Origin: Pseudoalteromonas tunicata
Lineage (GTDB): Bacteria > Pseudomonadota > Gammaproteobacteria > Enterobacterales > Alteromonadaceae
Reading direction: 5' to 3'
DNA: 64,000 nucleotides
Assembly: GCF_002310815.1 (NCBI RefSeq)
Contig: NZ_CP011032.1
Location: 2,210,001-2,274,000, forward strand
Positions 28,773-38,544 of the stretch are shown here, piece by piece (position 1 is the stretch's first letter; each line of letters opens with the position of its first letter). A program made the position numbers and the translations under genes. A model generated the notes under the pieces. It had not been told where the DNA came from. It saw nothing but the letters and a program-made list of their open reading frames with translations, and searched no databases.

Positions 28773-28856
28773 ATGAATACTTTTATCGTGTTTACTCCTA
28801 GTGATCTGCAAGAATGTTCAGCCGACTACCACTTAAGCGAGTGGTTTGACGAATAA
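28773..28856 (+). CDS. 27-residue small protein with strong ribosome binding site
   Basis: ATG preceded by AAGGAGACGTAA (near-perfect Shine-Dalgarno with good spacing), 27 sense codons then TAA. The peptide starts MNTFIVFTPSDLQE and ends LSEWFDE. It is acidic and carries one Cys. It lies 80 bases before the secreted S51-type peptidase gene on the same strand, so both may be on one transcript. It could be a regulatory leader peptide, a small protein partner or a peptide substrate. Nothing in the sequence decides among these. Confidence 0.5.
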   Translation: MNTFIVFTPSDLQECSADYHLSEWFDE

Positions 28857-28936
28857 ACTTTTCTGAAATTAATTCCATAAATACTTACTAAAAAATTTGG
28901 TAGGTCTAGCCACAATTAAATTTCAGGTAATACAAA

Positions 28937-30331
28937 ATGAACAATAATAAAAACATTCTATCAGCATCACTTGCTGCGCTTTTTCTAGTTTCAGCTCAAA
29001 GCCACGCATGTTTAACAAATGAAATTGAATCCAATAATATCGAAAGTTCGGCCAATAAAGGTATATGCAGCGGTACTTTAATTGAAGGCTCGATGAGTCG
29101 AGCAGATATCGATTGGTTTGAATTTAATGTTTCCAGTGCAGGAGAAATTAATATAAACCTTGATCACAATAGCAGAGATGACTTTGACTGGTCACTTTAT
29201 CAAACGAGTGGAAGCGCCGTTGTGCAAGCTCAAACAAGTCAAGTGCCAGAAACTGGTAGCTACCAAGCATTAGGTTCTGGCACTTATCTTCTAAAAGTCA
29301 CTCGATATAGTGGCTCTGGTTGGTATGATTTAACAATTAACTATCCAGAAGGCAATACCGAACCACCAAGTAATAACACCTGTGAATATGGTAGTAGACC
29401 GAGCAAATCGAGTACATTAAAGACGTACTTATTGGGTGATCAGGCCGATAGCTGTTCTGAACTCAATACAGAAAATGGTGCTGTTTTACTAATGGGGGGA
29501 GGATCTGATGTCGACAATGCATTTATTAATAGAGTTGGCCCTCATGTTGGGCAAGGTGCGGATGTAGTCGTCCTGAGAACTTCAGGGACCGACGCATATA
29601 ATGACTATTTGCTTGGGCTACTGGATGCAAATTCAGTTGAAACTTTGATTGTTGATAGCAGAAACAAAGCCAATGAGCCTTATGTCGATTGGGCCATTCG
29701 TAGTGCTGAATTTGTTTGGGTTTCGGGTGGGGATCAATCTGAATATTTAAATCAATGGCAAGGAACCAGCCTCCAAAGTGCTTTGCAATATGTCTTTGAT
29801 AAAGGCGGAGTGATTGGTGGGACATCTGCCGGTATGGCACTGATGGCAAATAGCATCTATGACCCTGATGGTATCCAAGGAGCCGTGTCTAATGAAGTTG
29901 TAACCGATTTTTGTCATAACACTCTGCAATTTAATAATCGTTTTGTTTCTGTTCCAATGCTTGATAACTCATTAACCGATACCCACTTTAAAGAAAGAGA
30001 TAGAATGGGCCGTTCGCTTGTTTCTTTAGCGCACCATGCCACAACGAGTTTTGCAATTGCAGCCAGTGAAGCAACATCAATTTTTATTACCACTGATGGT
30101 AAAGGTATTGTTGATGGTAGCGCCGAAGTCTATATATTGAAAGAGTCCGAACAAACAATTAGAAAGGCTCTGAACTGCGGTCAGGCTGTTGAATATTCGG
30201 GTATATCTCGAATTAAACTGCTAGCCGGTGATACCTATAACTTTAGTAATCACAGCCATATCGGTTCTAATATAACGATAGGTATTGATGGCCGCATCAG
30301 TAATTTCTACACACCAATAAATCCATATTAA
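28937..30331 (+). CDS. Secreted peptidase S51/cyanophycinase-like protein with PPC domain
   Basis: 464 residues. Signal peptide to QSHA. A bacterial pre-peptidase C-terminal-type domain (residues about 45-135; DIDWFEFNVSSAGEININLD, SGTYLLKVTRYSG), then a class-I glutamine-amidotransferase-like S51 domain with the nucleophile Ser297 in GGTSAGMALM, GGGSDVDN and WVSGGDQSEYL. S51 enzymes cleave aspartyl dipeptides or cyanophycin; exported versions with PPC domains are poorly characterised. It probably hydrolyses acidic peptides or polymers outside the inner membrane. It is preceded by a 27-codon ORF and ends at a clear terminator. Confidence 0.87.
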   Translation: MNNNKNILSASLAALFLVSAQSHACLTNEIESNNIESSANKGICSGTLIEGSMSRADIDWFEFNVSSAGEININLDHNSRDDFDWSLYQTSGSAVVQAQTSQVPETGSYQALGSGTYLLKVTRYSGSGWYDLTINYPEGNTEPPSNNTCEYGSRPSKSSTLKTYLLGDQADSCSELNTENGAVLLMGGGSDVDNAFINRVGPHVGQGADVVVLRTSGTDAYNDYLLGLLDANSVETLIVDSRNKANEPYVDWAIRSAEFVWVSGGDQSEYLNQWQGTSLQSALQYVFDKGGVIGGTSAGMALMANSIYDPDGIQGAVSNEVVTDFCHNTLQFNNRFVSVPMLDNSLTDTHFKERDRMGRSLVSLAHHATTSFAIAASEATSIFITTDGKGIVDGSAEVYILKESEQTIRKALNCGQAVEYSGISRIKLLAGDTYNFSNHSHIGSNITIGIDGRISNFYTPINPY

Positions 30332-30343
30332 CTCCCAGTCAAC

Positions 30344-30368
30344 AAGGAGCCAACTAGGCTCCTTTTTA
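30344..30368 (+). terminator. Terminator of the S51 peptidase gene
   Basis: AAGGAGCC / GGCTCCTT stem, 5-base loop, followed by TTT, 13 bases beyond the stop codon. Confidence 0.88.
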
Positions 30369-30595
30369 GTGATAAAAAAGTTTATCCCTCCACTCTCTGT
30401 TCGATTTTAAATACCATACTAAAAAAATCACTAATATGAGCTACGGCATAAGGTCTATTTATTAATCTTGTGCATCATCACATACCCAAAAGTGATATGA
30501 AAAGTAAAAGTAATCTACATATATCGAAAATTGCATCCATACTCTAGGTGCTTATTATTCATACTATTAAACTCTTGTTTAAAGGCCTTATTTTC

Positions 30596-32550
30596 ATGAA
30601 CATAAACAAATTATCAAAATTCATGTCAAAACACTTAACTAAAGTGTTATTGATGCCAGTGATTTTACTCGCCCTCGTCATAGCCAATAACTTGATTAAA
30701 TCGAGCGCCAATATGAGTTCAGCTGCTCAAACAGCAAATGATGTAATCGTCATTAACTCTCTATTGGAGGTAGTACATAAACTACAATTGAACAGTACCG
30801 CCAGATTTTAACGACACATGATTTAAAGCCTGAGAGTTTCGACCTTGCCACTAAATTTCAAGCTGACCTTTCTCAAATTAGTAACCTTCGCAGCGCAATC
30901 GATGGCAAAACTATTGAATTATCTGATGCCATATCGCACTACACTAAATTGAACCAGCAGGGCTTACATTTTGTTATAAAATTGTCAAAAAGTGCTAATA
31001 ATGCTGATGTGAGCGCAGAATTATTTTCGCTTTATAACCTAAGCAGTTACAAAGAAACGTTAGGGATAGAACGAGCAATGCTAAGTGCTGTATTTTCTGC
31101 CAATAAGTTATCGCCAGCCTTGGCAGAAAAACACTTAGTTATCAGAACTCGTCAACTCTTATTTAAAGATGAAGCCTTAGGTGTTGCACCAACCACACTC
31201 TTAAAAATTTTAACGTCAGCATTTAATTCAAACGAAGCAAGCATTATTGAGGGTTATAATACCAAGGTAAAAGCGGCGACTGAGAATTACAACATCTCGC
31301 CTAATGATTGGTTTAAAGATGCGACTAAATTTATCAATGTTCAACGCAATGCAGAAATGGACGTTTTAGCGGTTATTGCAATAACCGCTAAAAAAACGAT
31401 TGATAACGCGTGGTTTCAACTTACAAGCCAATTAATTATTTTAAGTTTAGGGATACTTGCGACCATATCGATTTTTTTAGCCTTGGGAATTCGAAAAAAG
31501 CAATCTGTTGCTATCCACCAAGGTATCAGCCATGTTTTAAAAACTAGAGATTTAACAACTGCCCTCAAAGTGGTCAGTAACGATGAATTGGGTAATATCG
31601 CAGTCAATATAAACAAAATTTTAAATAAAATTGGCGATGACTTTTCTAGTTTTAGTAATATTTCAAAAAACATCACTGTATCAGTGCATGAAACAGCGAT
31701 TGCCATTAGTCAAAGCCAAACTAACTTATTGATGCAACAGGAGAATGTGCAAACCATTGCATCAGCAGCAGAAGAAATGAGTGAAAACGTAAAGGTTATT
31801 TCTCAGTCAATGAAAGACAATGTCGCCAATGTAAACTTAGTTTTAAAAGAATCACAAACAGGCAAACAGTCTGTTGCTGAGGCCGTTGCGGTAATAAATC
31901 GCTCAGCTGAACAGATGTCAAATTCAGCAGACTCTATCGACCAGCTAAATCAAAAGGTGGGGAATATTTCTGGAATGGTCGATATGATCCGCTCCATTGC
32001 AGAACAAACAAACTTATTAGCACTTAATGCAGCCATTGAAGCCGCTCGAGCCGGTGAACAAGGTCGGGGATTTGCAGTGGTCGCTGATGAAGTGCGCAAC
32101 TTAGCTAAACGTACTCAAGATTCAACCGAAGATATTTCAAGCTTAGTCTTAGAGCTACAAGAAAGTGCAACTAATGCTTTTAATGTGATTAATGCCGGCA
32201 AAGAGTTTGCTATTTCGGGAGCAGAAAAAGCAGCAAAAATCGAACATGTACTTAATGTGATTGTAGATAAAATCGCATCTATTCAAGAGGTGACTGATTC
32301 GGTATCGATTAATACGAGTGATCAGAGCGACGCCATATTAGAAGTGAGTAAAAATATATTAACTATTTATGAGCAATCAAATCAGAATGTGGCCGGGGCT
32401 GAAAGCGTCGCGATAGAAGCGCGCGAAATTGCAGACTCAGCCATGCAAATGGATGACAGCATAGATTCTTATAAGTTAAATAATGTCATTAGTATTGAAG
32501 AGCAAATGAAAGTATTAAGAAAACGTGCCATGGAGTCACGGACAAAATAA
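30596..32550 (+). pseudogene. Methyl-accepting chemotaxis protein, frameshifted in the sensor region
   Basis: The reading frame from the ATG (after AAAGG) gives a membrane segment (VLLMPVILLALVIANNLI) and stops at NSTARF. Inserting one T in the T4 tract at 30806-30809 continues it as [19 protein letters not shown] into the long downstream frame. The complete protein would be about 650 residues: a NIT/nitrate-sensor-like helical periplasmic domain, second membrane segment ([20 protein letters not shown]), HAMP and the signalling hairpin ([20 protein letters not shown]). As written, the sensor and first membrane helix are split off. A single lesion in a homopolymer could be a real mutation or a base-call error. 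Confidence 0.82.
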
Positions 32551-32619
32551 CGAATTAGTTTTATAAATTATCAAAGCTTATTAATCTGTTAATTTAGTTA
32601 AAAAACCATACTGTGCGAA

Positions 32620-33432
32620 TTAAAACATTACGTTATATTTCTTCAGAATTATTTGCTCTTGTTGACCTTTTAATGCGCGGCGGCCTTCGTTCCAAATTGA
32701 GATTAGCCGTTGTCTTTTTTCGCTTGGAATTTTATTTGAAAAAATGGGCATTTCCACAAGCTTATTTTCTAAACCCGGCTGCACTATTTTTAGCGCGCTA
32801 TTTAAATTATTTCGATTTAAAACGTGTTGCAAAACCAGTGCATTATCTGCGTATAAGTCGACCCTTTCTCCTTTGATCATCATCAATACTCGCTCAACCA
32901 CGTCGTCATCACCAGCAATTACCTCAACAAAATGAGCGTTATCAGGATTGTCTAAGTAATGTTGATATTCAAGACTCATAGAACTGTAATCCCAACCCTG
33001 GCCAGTTGCTATGCGTTTACCTTCAATTGATTTAATACCATTGTAATGCCATGGATCATCTTTTCTCACCACAAATGCAGATGGATATTCAAACGTTGGC
33101 TCTGAGGCATAAACAAAAGCGTTATCCGCTTGTTTAGAATCAAGAAACTCTGGCAACATATCACAAAGCCCATTTGTTACCATGTCTAACCCGCGAGCCA
33201 ATGGCACTTCATAGTACTCAATTGTATAGCCGTGAGCGCTATAAACCTGCGCTAACATATCAATTACGACCCCGCGCAGAGGTGCATCGTGTGTTGGAAA
33301 AATAGTCATAGGCGGCCATTGGTCATAACACACTTTTAATATTTTAGTTTCACTTGCATTGGCTATGCTGATAGATGAAATGATTACACAAACAAAACAA
33401 GACCAACATCTACCAATATTATTTTTCAACAC
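32620..33432 (-). CDS. Periplasmic solute-binding protein, family 3, coupled to a diguanylate cyclase
   Basis: About 270 residues. Signal sequence (CWSCFVCVIISSISIANA), SBP_bac_3 body: VCYDQWPPMTIFP, GVVIDMLAQVYSAHGYTIEYYEV, GLCDMLPEFLDSKQADNAF, GERVDLYADNALVLQHVL. I place the start at the GTG next to the end of the cyclase gene (GGGGCGGG upstream) instead of the ATG nine codons earlier. The genes overlap by about 14 bases. Coupled expression with a membrane GGDEF protein suggests ligand sensing that feeds c-di-GMP signalling rather than nutrient uptake. No transporter lies nearby. Confidence 0.82.
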   Translation of the reverse strand: MLKNNIGRCWSCFVCVIISSISIANASETKILKVCYDQWPPMTIFPTHDAPLRGVVIDMLAQVYSAHGYTIEYYEVPLARGLDMVTNGLCDMLPEFLDSKQADNAFVYASEPTFEYPSAFVVRKDDPWHYNGIKSIEGKRIATGQGWDYSSMSLEYQHYLDNPDNAHFVEVIAGDDDVVERVLMMIKGERVDLYADNALVLQHVLNRNNLNSALKIVQPGLENKLVEMPIFSNKIPSEKRQRLISIWNEGRRALKGQQEQIILKKYNVMF

Positions 33433-34699
33433 GGTCCCGCCCCTTGTCTTTTGCGCCATATAGTTTTAAATCCACTCGTTTAAATAGTTCATCGATTAGT
33501 TCATCGTCTGGTTCAGAACACACAACGCCGATGCTTAGGGTGTAAGCTATCGTTTTATTATCAATTTCTAACGTCGAATCGGCGATGGTTTGCCTAATGG
33601 TATTAGCGATACGATAAGCGTCATCTAAGCCAGTATCGGGTAAAAAAACTGCGAACTCTTCACCGCCCACCCTGGCTACTAAGTCCGACTTTCTTAATAA
33701 CGATTGGATTGTTTGAGTGCAATGAATAAGCACCTTATCGCCGGCAAAGTGACCGAAGGTATCGTTAACTTCTTTAAATAAATCTAAATCCATTAGAATA
33801 AAAGACACTGTTGATTTCTGACGTTGTGCAAGGCTTAGTAGCTGTTGTGCCATTTCGAAAAAACTTCCTCGATTCAAAACCTGAGTTAATGAGTCTTTAG
33901 AGGCGAGTTCTTTAAGTTTTTCATTGGATATTTGTAGTGCTTCGGTGCGTTTTGCTACTGCTTGTTCTAACCAACTACGCTTAGCTTGCTCATCTTCTAA
34001 TAATCGCTCTCTGTCGCGAGCCATTGAGCACAGCATATTGTTGATATGTTGTTGCAGTTGCATAAGCTCGTTATCTTCCGTGTGTGAAAGGTGAATGCGT
34101 TTAGTTGAATCTTGACTTAATTGCACGTCTTGAACTTGTAACATTAACTCGCTTAATGGCGTTGCCAAATAACGGTTAAAAGCCCAAACAAATAGCCAAA
34201 ATAACAGAGATAATTTGAAGATTGCTGTAACGGCTATTAAAGCAAAACCGAATAAAACACGGTCTAATACAACCTGTGACGATGAATATAAGGTAATCGA
34301 ACCAAGGTATATTTGGCTATTATTGAGTGACCAGTGGATATCAGATTGAGTACTAAATGTTGACAAAGGAACAGAAGAAGTCAGATACGAACGAGCATCT
34401 ATCATAGCTTTATTGTCTTTGTCTAACAGCTCAACCCCTTCGATTATTGGCATTTTGATTAATCCAGCTACCAGCGCTTCCAATTGAGTTTGATTGTATT
34501 GCCAAATACTCCTTGCAATAGAGCCATGCACTGTTTGTTCTAACTGCTGCAACTCATCTAAAATCGCGTTTTGGGTTTTTAGGTATTCAGTTAAAAACTG
34601 CATACTGGTAACGAAGAATGTGACTGCTAAATAGATAGAGAGGATCACGCGCATCATTTTCTTTGAGAGATTGTTTGGACTACGAAAACCAGCAAACAT
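33419..34699 (-). CDS. Membrane diguanylate cyclase (HAMP-GGDEF)
   Basis: 426 residues. Membrane helices near residues 16-36 and 150-175 enclose a periplasmic domain of about 115 residues. A HAMP-like linker and coiled coil (ERLLEDEQAKRSWLEQAVAK) lead into the GGDEF domain with the active-site loop GGEEF at 345-349 and an intact inhibitory site RKSD (336-339). It converts two GTP to c-di-GMP and is product-inhibited. First gene of a two-gene operon with a solute-binding protein that may occupy its periplasmic side. Expected effect: adhesion/motility control. Confidence 0.9.
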   Translation of the reverse strand: MFAGFRSPNNLSKKMMRVILSIYLAVTFFVTSMQFLTEYLKTQNAILDELQQLEQTVHGSIARSIWQYNQTQLEALVAGLIKMPIIEGVELLDKDNKAMIDARSYLTSSVPLSTFSTQSDIHWSLNNSQIYLGSITLYSSSQVVLDRVLFGFALIAVTAIFKLSLLFWLFVWAFNRYLATPLSELMLQVQDVQLSQDSTKRIHLSHTEDNELMQLQQHINNMLCSMARDRERLLEDEQAKRSWLEQAVAKRTEALQISNEKLKELASKDSLTQVLNRGSFFEMAQQLLSLAQRQKSTVSFILMDLDLFKEVNDTFGHFAGDKVLIHCTQTIQSLLRKSDLVARVGGEEFAVFLPDTGLDDAYRIANTIRQTIADSTLEIDNKTIAYTLSIGVVCSEPDDELIDELFKRVDLKLYGAKDKGRDRVEK

Positions 34700-35247
34700 T
34701 AAAATAAAACCTTACCCAATACGCATTTAAATTAAATTTATATTAGTTTACTCACGCCGTGAATGAAACAGAAAAAACAGCGAATACTTTATTGCAGAAA
34801 ATTAATCATTGATTATGCTGCCGAACCTTGCTTCGAGTGCGGCTATTACTTTAGTTCATCACTAATCTGTATTGCCCTACTCTATTGTTTTTTCGCCATC
34901 ACGTTGAGTATTTAGTAAGGAAAAGACTGTATTGTATCGTTATTCTGGGTGTATCAGCCGATAACGCGCTATGCATTCCCAATTAACGCTCCCCGCTGGG
35001 TTTCCCCCTAGTCAGCGCCTCCCCAATGATACTTACTTTCCGATGTTTTTAATGACGTAGCTGCTGACCCTACTCTTAACGATCTTTTACCATTACGTTG
35101 CCGTATAGATAAAACCAAACATCTGTGTTTAGAAACAGACTATTGATGTGCCATTTATCCTTCATGAACTTCACTCAATTAGTTATCTAAAAAAGCGATG
35201 GTTCTGATTAAAAATACTTAATTGTTTTTACTTCATTTACCACTAGA
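34700..35247. other. Gene-free stretch with a GC-richer core
   Basis: About 550 bases before an MCP gene. Positions 34950-35030 are richer in C than the surroundings (GCTCCCCGCTGGGTTTCCCC, CAGCGCCTCCCC) and look like the remains of a mobile or structured element. I found no matching copy in the window. Confidence 0.35.
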
Positions 35248-35283
35248 GTGTGTTCAACTGTATTAATTAAAGAGGGCCTTATT

Positions 35284-36927
35284 ATGATGAATTTTTTATC
35301 AAGAATGACGGTTAAAAGCCGTTTAATTGCAGGGTTTGGTTTCATATTAGCTCTACTCATATTGCTAACCATTCAGGGGATCCAAAAGGTTAACTTTATT
35401 GATCGAACGTTAAGCGAAATTACCGATGTTAATTCTGTAAAACAGCGTTATGCAATTAATTATCGTGGTAGCGTCCACGACCGTGCCATTGCGATCCGAG
35501 ATATTGCTATCGCATCGAATGAGATACAAATAAATCAATTTGTTGAAGAAATAAAAGAATTAGAAGCCTTTTATCGCACCTCAGAAAATAAAATGAATCA
35601 AATGCTCAGCGATGGAATTGGTTTCTCTAGCCAAGAACGCACTATTCTTTCAAGAATTGATGATATACAAAGCACAACCCTACCACTGGTAAATCAAATA
35701 ATTGCAGCAAAGCGCGCTGGCAAAGACGTTTCGCAGCAAGTATTAAATGAAGCAAGGCCCGCCTTTATTAATTGGTTAAATACCATTAATGAGTTTATCG
35801 ATTTTCAAGAAGATCAGAATCAAATCGCAACCCCTGAGGCACGAGCAGTTGCGGGTGGATTCCAAAGCCTAATGTTAGTTCTGTGTGCCATTGCACTTAC
35901 GGCTTCCATATTTGTTGGTTTATTGATTGAAAAAAGCTTACGAATAACTCTTGGTGGAGAACCATTTGATGCACAAAGCGCAATTAATACAACCGCAAGC
36001 GGTGATTTAACACGCACGGTTAGCACCCGTTATCCGAGCAGTATCATAGGCTCAATTGCTGAGATGAATAAAAAAATCACAGAAATAGTCAGTAATATTA
36101 TCGCAGCCTCTAATAGCGTTGCGACACAAGTTGAAGATGTATCTCAAGGCTCTAAATTAGTCCTTAATGCGGCAAAAGATCAGGCTGACTTAACCTCAAA
36201 AACCGCAACTAAACTCAGTGAAATGAGAGAAAGTATCGATCAAGTTGCTCAAATAGCGCATCGGACTGAAGACAATTCAGGGCTCACTGTCCAATATGCA
36301 AAACAAGGCCGCGAAGTAGTTGATGCAACCGCAACAGAAATGGAAAAAATATCTCAAACAGTGAATACAACCGTTGAGCAAATCAGCAAACTAGAAGAAA
36401 ACACCAAACAAATTGGTGGCATTATTAATGTGATCAGCAGTATTTCGGAGCAAACCAATCTACTTGCCTTAAATGCAGCTATTGAAGCCGCCCGTGCAGG
36501 AGAATCTGGTCGAGGTTTTGCCGTAGTGGCTGATGAAGTTCGCCAATTAGCGCAACGAACTGGGCAAGCAACATCCCAAATTGAATCGATGATTAATGAT
36601 GTCCAAGCGCAGACTATCGCATCCGTTAATGCGATGAAAACAGTGCAACCACAAGTGCAAAGCGGTAAAGAAAAAACAAGCAAAGCAACCGAGTTACTGT
36701 TAAATATCGAAAAACAAGCAAGCGATTCTTTAGCCCGTGTTAAAGAAGTTGCACAAGCATCAGCAGATCAAGTCTCTGTGATCAGCGATATCAGTACAAC
36801 GATGGAAAAAATTGCTGCGATGTCTGAAGATTTTATCGAATCCATGCATCAAAATAACGCTTCGACCAACACCTTAACCAAGCTTTCCACTAAACTAAAA
36901 CAAGATATTTCCTTTTTCAAAATTTAA
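35284..36927 (+). CDS. Methyl-accepting chemotaxis protein with four-helix-bundle sensor
   Basis: About 547 residues from the ATG preceded by AGAGGG. First membrane helix ([20 protein letters not shown]), then a helical periplasmic domain of the 4HB_MCP type with the conserved [15 protein letters not shown] (residues about 45-60), second membrane helix ([20 protein letters not shown]), HAMP and the methylation helices. The tip reads [20 protein letters not shown]. There is no C-terminal CheR-binding pentapeptide. A terminator follows. Ligand unknown. Confidence 0.93.
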   Translation: MMNFLSRMTVKSRLIAGFGFILALLILLTIQGIQKVNFIDRTLSEITDVNSVKQRYAINYRGSVHDRAIAIRDIAIASNEIQINQFVEEIKELEAFYRTSENKMNQMLSDGIGFSSQERTILSRIDDIQSTTLPLVNQIIAAKRAGKDVSQQVLNEARPAFINWLNTINEFIDFQEDQNQIATPEARAVAGGFQSLMLVLCAIALTASIFVGLLIEKSLRITLGGEPFDAQSAINTTASGDLTRTVSTRYPSSIIGSIAEMNKKITEIVSNIIAASNSVATQVEDVSQGSKLVLNAAKDQADLTSKTATKLSEMRESIDQVAQIAHRTEDNSGLTVQYAKQGREVVDATATEMEKISQTVNTTVEQISKLEENTKQIGGIINVISSISEQTNLLALNAAIEAARAGESGRGFAVVADEVRQLAQRTGQATSQIESMINDVQAQTIASVNAMKTVQPQVQSGKEKTSKATELLLNIEKQASDSLARVKEVAQASADQVSVISDISTTMEKIAAMSEDFIESMHQNNASTNTLTKLSTKLKQDISFFKI

Positions 36928-36982
36928 CAGCTTGCAGCTTAGGTAATGCTTGTTTGATTAAAAATTTTATAACCGTAATATT

Positions 36983-37024
36983 AGTGGCATTGGCTAAACC
37001 TTATATCAGCCAATGCCGCTTTTA
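36983..37024 (+). terminator. Terminator of the MCP gene
   Basis: AGTGGCATTGGCT pairs with AGCCAATGCCGCT (one G-T wobble) over a 12-base loop and is followed by TTTA. Confidence 0.8.
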
Positions 37025-37157
37025 GGCCCAACGTATTAATCAGCAACGTTTAACAAACAAGCTAGCATATATTTTTTACCCGATATCTGTTCGCTAATAA
37101 GTCATCGTTGCACAAAAATAAGTGTTTAAAACCTGGTTGAAAATCATCGATTATTAT

Positions 37158-37601
37158 TTATAATACTTTGTTTTTAAGCCATTTTTGCGAAGGCTTTGCT
37201 TTAGTTTTACGTCGAATAGTTCCCAAGGCTGCCAAGCCAAGTAAACGGCGAAACTTTGGGCATTGCATATGACTAGGCGCAGAACAAACGGCTGCATGTC
37301 TAAGCCCATCGCGCATCGCGATAAGATTATTAATCGTATTGTCTAATTCAGTTGCTTTTTGCAACAGCAGCTCTTTGTCGATATTTGGCTTACCTTTAGA
37401 CCCTAACATGCTAGCTATTTCATCAAGTGAAAATCCAGCAGCACGGCCAAGAGCAATCAATGCCAATTGTTCCAAAACATCAGCAGTAAAGACTCTGCGA
37501 ATTCCTTGCCTACCAACCGATCTGATTAAGCCTTTCTCCTCATAGAAACGCAATGTGGACGCTGGTACTCCTGAATGTTTAGCAACTTGGGCAATATCCA
37601 T
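37158..37601 (-). CDS. MerR-family transcriptional regulator
   Basis: 147 residues from MDIAQVAKHSGVPASTLRFYEEKGLI, the exact MerR winged-helix opening (the frame is open 15 codons further up but through the promoter). Dimerisation helix at about 85-110, then Cys residues (CSAPSHMQCPKF) in the place of an effector loop, which could bind a metal or react with oxidants or drugs. The C-terminal tail is lysine-rich. It is divergent from a DUF2938 membrane gene across a 75-base gap carrying a MerR-type promoter. Confidence 0.88.
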   Translation of the reverse strand: MDIAQVAKHSGVPASTLRFYEEKGLIRSVGRQGIRRVFTADVLEQLALIALGRAAGFSLDEIASMLGSKGKPNIDKELLLQKATELDNTINNLIAMRDGLRHAAVCSAPSHMQCPKFRRLLGLAALGTIRRKTKAKPSQKWLKNKVL

Positions 37602-37610
37602 AACTCTCCC

Positions 37611-37641
37611 TTGACTTAAAGTCGACTTGAAGTTGTACGAT
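37611..37641 (+). promoter_or_regulatory. MerR-type promoter/operator of the DUF2938 gene
   Basis: TTGACT and TACGAT are separated by 19 bases, the over-long spacer typical of MerR-activated promoters. The spacer holds a dyad (ACTTAAAGTC / GACTTGAAGT), the expected MerR-dimer site. It points to the DUF2938 gene and lies just upstream of the regulator. Confidence 0.82.
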
Positions 37642-37676
37642 AGCACCAGTCTAATTTCAAAATAAAGGAGAAAATT

Positions 37677-38159
37677 ATGAATACTCTGTTTAGCATCATT
37701 GTGATTGGTATTGGAGCAACGGTTCTGATGGATCTGTGGGCAATAGTGCGCAAATCACTATGGGGTATTCCAACTTTAAATTATGCCATGGTAGGACGTT
37801 GGCTTGCTCACATCTTAAATGGCCAATTTCATCATCATTCTATTATTGACTCACCGCAAATACCCGGTGAAAAAATCATCGGCTGGGCGGCACATTACCT
37901 GACAGGCATTGCCTTCGCAGTCATATTAGTCGCTCTATTTGGACTGCCGTGGCTCCAACAACCGACGATTGGCCCTGCACTTTTTGTTGGTATAAGCACA
38001 GTTGTCATTCCTTTTTTCATAATGCAACCAGCCATGGGTGCGGGTATTGCAGCCTGCAAAACAGCAAAACCCCATTCAGCCCGGCTGCAAAGCTTAATAA
38101 CCCATGCTGTTTTTGGTTTTGGCTTATATTTCTCAGGCTGGACATTACAACTTTTTTAG
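37677..38159 (+). CDS. DUF2938 integral membrane protein
   Basis: 160 residues with four hydrophobic helices: SIIVIGIGATVLMDLWAIV, LTGIAFAVILVALFGLPWL, ALFVGISTVVIPFFIMQPAM and LITHAVFGFGLYFSGWTL. A His-rich loop (NGQFHHHSI) lies between helices 1 and 2. It matches the DUF2938 family, of unknown function. Control by a Cys-containing MerR protein through the shared promoter suggests a stress- or metal-inducible membrane function. AAAGGAG precedes the ATG and a terminator follows. Confidence 0.85.
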   Translation: MNTLFSIIVIGIGATVLMDLWAIVRKSLWGIPTLNYAMVGRWLAHILNGQFHHHSIIDSPQIPGEKIIGWAAHYLTGIAFAVILVALFGLPWLQQPTIGPALFVGISTVVIPFFIMQPAMGAGIAACKTAKPHSARLQSLITHAVFGFGLYFSGWTLQLF

Positions 38160-38181
38160 ACGACTAAACAACCAAACTCTC

Positions 38182-38206
38182 GAGGCACTATTTGGTGCCT
38201 CATTTT
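38182..38206 (+). terminator. Terminator of the DUF2938 gene
   Basis: GAGGCAC / GTGCCTC stem with a 6-base loop followed by ATTTT, 22 bases after the stop codon. Confidence 0.85.
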
Positions 38207-38325
38207 GAAATCGCTGAGGCAAAAAGAGTTCAAACCAACGCTAGCTGACATTAATTAAAATAGCAGTATCATTCTATTTTAATATGTTTATTGGTATCGC
38301 TCACATTACTATTAAAAACATCTGT

Positions 38326-38544
38326 TCAATCGCTATCGGGCTGATATTGAAATATTTCTTCTAGCGGTAAGTTAAATACCAAAGCAATTTTGAATGCCAC
38401 CTCTAAAGTTGGCGAATATTTATTTGCTTCAATCGCCATCACTGTTTGTCGCGTTACCCCAATCGCTTGAGCAAGTTGCTTTTGCGTCATTTCATTATGC
38501 AAAAAACGAAGCGTTCGAATCGAGTTGCTCAGATTGCTACTCAT
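38326..38544 (-). CDS. Small Xre-family DNA-binding regulator
   Basis: 72 residues beginning MSSNLSNSIRTLRFLHNE; helix-turn-helix MTQKQLAQAIGVTRQTVMAI and the EANKYSPTLEVAFKIALVFN segment of the YozG-like Xre subgroup. The start ATG follows AGGAAATATTT and overlaps the end of the upstream membrane-protein gene by 8 bases. The pair regulator + small membrane protein is a common layout in which the regulator represses the operon. Function otherwise unknown. Confidence 0.87.
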   Translation of the reverse strand: MSSNLSNSIRTLRFLHNEMTQKQLAQAIGVTRQTVMAIEANKYSPTLEVAFKIALVFNLPLEEIFQYQPDSD

